Of a DNA stretch of 8,624 nt, positions 7,327 to 8,624 are shown piece by piece. Position numbers and translations under genes: made by a program. Numbering within the stretch: the stretch's first letter is position 1; every line of letters begins with the position of its first letter. Source of the DNA: JAUIAI01 sp049680625 (GTDB lineage: Bacteria > Pseudomonadota > Gammaproteobacteria > Burkholderiales > Burkholderiaceae_E). The notes under the pieces were generated by a model, which worked only from the letters and a program-made list of their open reading frames with translations, was not told where the DNA came from and ran no database searches. The stretch is taken from NCBI GenBank assembly GCA_049680625.1, contig JBAUID010000101.1, positions 1 through 8,624 of the forward strand. The letters run 5' to 3'.

Positions 7327-8097
7327 TCAGTGCCCCTTAAAATTAGCAACCCGCTTTTCCATAAAAGCCGTTCGGCCTTCGGTATAGTCTTCGCTCTCAC
7401 CGCAGCGGGCAACCGCAGCATTAACCTCGCTAACCTGGTCTTTGCTCGGTTCGTGATGACTAACCACCCGGATTGCCAACTTGGCTGCATGTAAGGTTAA
7501 CGGCGCATTAGCAGCGATCATGTTTGCGGTGTCACTAACCAGGTCGTGCAGCTCCTGATCCGGAACAGCGCGATGTACCAGGCCAATTCGTTCGGCTTCG
7601 GTGCCATTGAAGATGCGCGCCGTGAAAAAAATATCAGCAGCCCCCGGTGCGCCGATAGCACTGACAATATGCTGCATATTGTTTAGTCCGTAACCGAGGC
7701 CAAGTCGGGCCGCCGGCATGCGGAAGCGGGTGTCGGATGTTGTGTAGCGCAGGTCGCAGGAAACCGCCAGGCCAAGTCCGCCACCAAAACACAGGCCGCG
7801 AATCATCGCGATAACCGGCTTCGGACAATCTATTAACGCATTTTCGGCGCGGCGGACCGCATCGCTGTATTCGTCTGACGCGGCTTTTGACTCGGCCCGA
7901 CCTTCAAACTCAGAAATATCCGCCCCCGACACGAACGACTTGTCGCCGTCACCAAATAAGACCACAACCCGCAGTTGCGGGTCTGCTTGTACCCGGGCAA
8001 TCACTTCGATCAGTTCCAGCCACATCGTTCGCGACATCGCGTTGTGGCGGGCCACATTCGAAATTTTCACCCACGCGACTGCGCCCTTGGTTTCCAA
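7327..8097 (-). CDS. Enoyl-CoA hydratase/isomerase (crotonase) family protein lacking both hydratase glutamates
   Basis: The protein has 256 residues from TTG 8097. Crotonase landmarks are FVSGADISEF (55-64) with oxyanion-hole A59, FGGGLGLAVSCDLR (104-117) with G106, FRMPAARLGLGYG (125-137), and a C-terminal SEDYTEGRTAFMEKR (235-249). The two glutamates of rat enoyl-CoA hydratase (E144, E164) align with G109 and A129 at the same 20-residue spacing, so ordinary hydration is doubtful. An isomerase, lyase, thioesterase or other crotonase-type reaction is possible. No ATG or GTG start fits: the frame is closed upstream by TAA, leaving TTG 8097 or CTG 8112. The CTG has GGGAG five bases upstream and would complete the first beta strand, so the true start may be 8112. 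It is the first gene of the minus-strand cluster, 131 bases before the MaoC ATG. Confidence 0.88.
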   Translation of the reverse strand: METKGAVAWVKISNVARHNAMSRTMWLELIEVIARVQADPQLRVVVLFGDGDKSFVSGADISEFEGRAESKAASDEYSDAVRRAENALIDCPKPVIAMIRGLCFGGGLGLAVSCDLRYTTSDTRFRMPAARLGLGYGLNNMQHIVSAIGAPGAADIFFTARIFNGTEAERIGLVHRAVPDQELHDLVSDTANMIAANAPLTLHAAKLAIRVVSHHEPSKDQVSEVNAAVARCGESEDYTEGRTAFMEKRVANFKGH

Positions 8098-8108
8098 CGT
8101 GACCTGCC

Positions 8109-8125
8109 CCAGGTTTGCTCCCTGG
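8109..8125 (-). promoter_or_regulatory. Hairpin covering the likely crotonase ribosome-binding site
   Basis: On the minus strand CCAGG and CCTGG form 5-base arms around GAGCAAA. The GGGAG that would serve CTG 8112 lies partly in the stem, and the CTG itself is in the 3' arm. If formed in mRNA, the hairpin could limit translation. The stem is short, so this is tentative. Confidence 0.3.
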
Positions 8126-8142
8126 TAAAACGCCTGAGCGTT

Positions 8143-8169
8143 AATTTAATTAGTGTTTGTGTTTCTCAA
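8143..8169 (-). promoter_or_regulatory. Candidate promoter for the minus-strand cluster
   Basis: TTGAGA (8164-8169) and TAAATT (8143-8148) on the minus strand resemble -35 and -10 boxes, but the 15-base spacer is short and the -10 match is only 4 of 6. The position, just upstream of the crotonase gene in an AT-rich patch, is suitable. Confidence 0.25.
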
Positions 8170-8277
8170 TGAACCGCAGTTTACGCCGCGCCAGCGGCTC
8201 GAATGGCCCAACTATTAGCGTGGGAGATAGACCGCCCATCGAATGAAGAATTCCCGTACCATTCCTGCATTACTTCC

Positions 8278-8292
8278 GAAATTCTCAATTTC
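8278..8292. promoter_or_regulatory. Inverted repeat upstream of the transporter gene, possible operator
   Basis: GAAATT-CTC-AATTTC is a perfect 6-base inverted repeat ending 8 bases before ATG 8301. It also overlaps a direct repeat, TTCCGAAATT and TTCCGTAAATT. A regulator could bind here, but short AT-rich dyads arise often by chance, and it does not match the ModE site as I know it. Confidence 0.25.
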
Positions 8293-8300
8293 CGTAAATT

Positions 8301-8624
8301 ATGCAGGTTCTTGCCGAATCTTTCAGCATGGCCCTCGCCCTGGTCCTCAGCGCAGATCCAGATCTGTTGGAAATAGTTGGCCTGTCACTCCGGGTCAGCC
8401 TGACCGCGGTCGTGCTCGCCTGCCTGCTCGGTTTACCAGTTGGCGCTTTGATTGCAGCCTGCCGCTTCCGCGGACGAAACCTGGTCATTGTGTTGTTGAA
8501 CGCGTTAATGGGTCTGCCTCCTGTCGTGGTTGGGCTATTGGTTTACCTACACTTGTCAAACAGCGGTCCGATGGGATGGATGCAATTGCTGTACACCCCA
8601 TCAGCGATGGTTATTGCGCAGACC
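8301..8624 (+). CDS. tupB: Tungstate ABC transporter permease, TupB type (C-terminus cut by window edge)
   Basis: The frame runs 108 codons to the window edge; TupB permeases are roughly twice that length. It is an inner-membrane permease: one hydrophobic segment spans about residues 28-53, a second about 61-83, and a third begins near 97. The stretches NALMGLPPVVVGLLVYL (67-83), SNSGPMG (86-92) and LYTPSAMVIAQ (97-107) are those I associate with TupB, which works with a TupA binding protein and a TupC ATPase to import tungstate for tungsten or molybdenum enzymes. ATG 8301 is the first start after an in-frame TAA at 8295; no clear Shine-Dalgarno site is seen, and ATG 8328 is an alternative. 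No tupA lies upstream; tupC and tupA could follow outside the window. A related molybdate-type permease is the main alternative. Confidence 0.82.
   Translation, partial: MQVLAESFSMALALVLSADPDLLEIVGLSLRVSLTAVVLACLLGLPVGALIAACRFRGRNLVIVLLNALMGLPPVVVGLLVYLHLSNSGPMGWMQLLYTPSAMVIAQT

Noticed and set aside
1..8097. A straightforward itaconate-degradation cluster
   Set aside because: MaoC, acyl-CoA dehydrogenase and PrpD match in type, but no CoA-transferase or citramalyl-CoA lyase is present and the ligase and amidase do not belong to that cluster; kept only as an analogy.
8285..8488. A 67-codon minus-strand open frame at the right end
   Set aside because: It is antisense to the transporter permease, whose membrane segments and motifs are clear; the peptide is low-complexity and Arg/Thr-rich.
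1..8624. tRNA, rRNA, CRISPR array, insertion sequence or attachment site
   Set aside because: I found no cloverleaf, rRNA-like stretch, regularly spaced repeats, transposase or terminal repeats; nearly all of the window is accounted for by the genes listed.

Overview
The window looks like bacterial chromosome, most likely from a proteobacterium (Pseudomonadota). Genes are tightly packed, Shine-Dalgarno sites are present, GC is moderate, and the protein families are typical of marine or soil alpha- or gammaproteobacteria. The genus cannot be fixed from the sequence. I see no rRNA, tRNA, CRISPR array, insertion sequence or phage gene.

Positions 1-8097 hold seven genes, all on the minus strand. 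In transcription order they are: a crotonase-fold (enoyl-CoA hydratase/isomerase) protein, a MaoC-type hot-dog dehydratase, an acyl-CoA dehydrogenase, two consecutive MmgE/PrpD proteins, a PaaK-like acyl-CoA ligase, and an amidase-signature hydrolase cut off by the left window edge. The last six are separated by only 3 to 17 bases and look like one operon. The crotonase gene stands 125-131 bases upstream of them, and that gap holds a possible terminator or attenuator. A short divergent intergenic region (about 8098-8300) separates the cluster from a plus-strand gene that runs off the right edge. This gene reads as the permease of a tungstate ABC transporter (TupB type).

Taken together, the cluster looks like a catabolic route for an organic acid or its amide. 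The amidase could free a carboxylate, the ligase could form its CoA thioester, the dehydrogenase could introduce a double bond, and the MaoC and crotonase proteins could carry out hydration or a related step. The PrpD proteins could dehydrate, isomerise or decarboxylate a polycarboxylate. The substrate cannot be read from the sequence. The PrpD + acyl-CoA dehydrogenase + MaoC set recalls the Pseudomonas itaconate cluster. Here, though, there are two PrpD genes, an ATP-dependent ligase and an amidase, and no CoA-transferase or citramalyl-CoA lyase is visible. Two proteins depart from their families at catalytic positions: the crotonase lacks both hydratase glutamates, and the second PrpD lacks a His and a Lys that the first one keeps. 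These are the most interesting points in the window.
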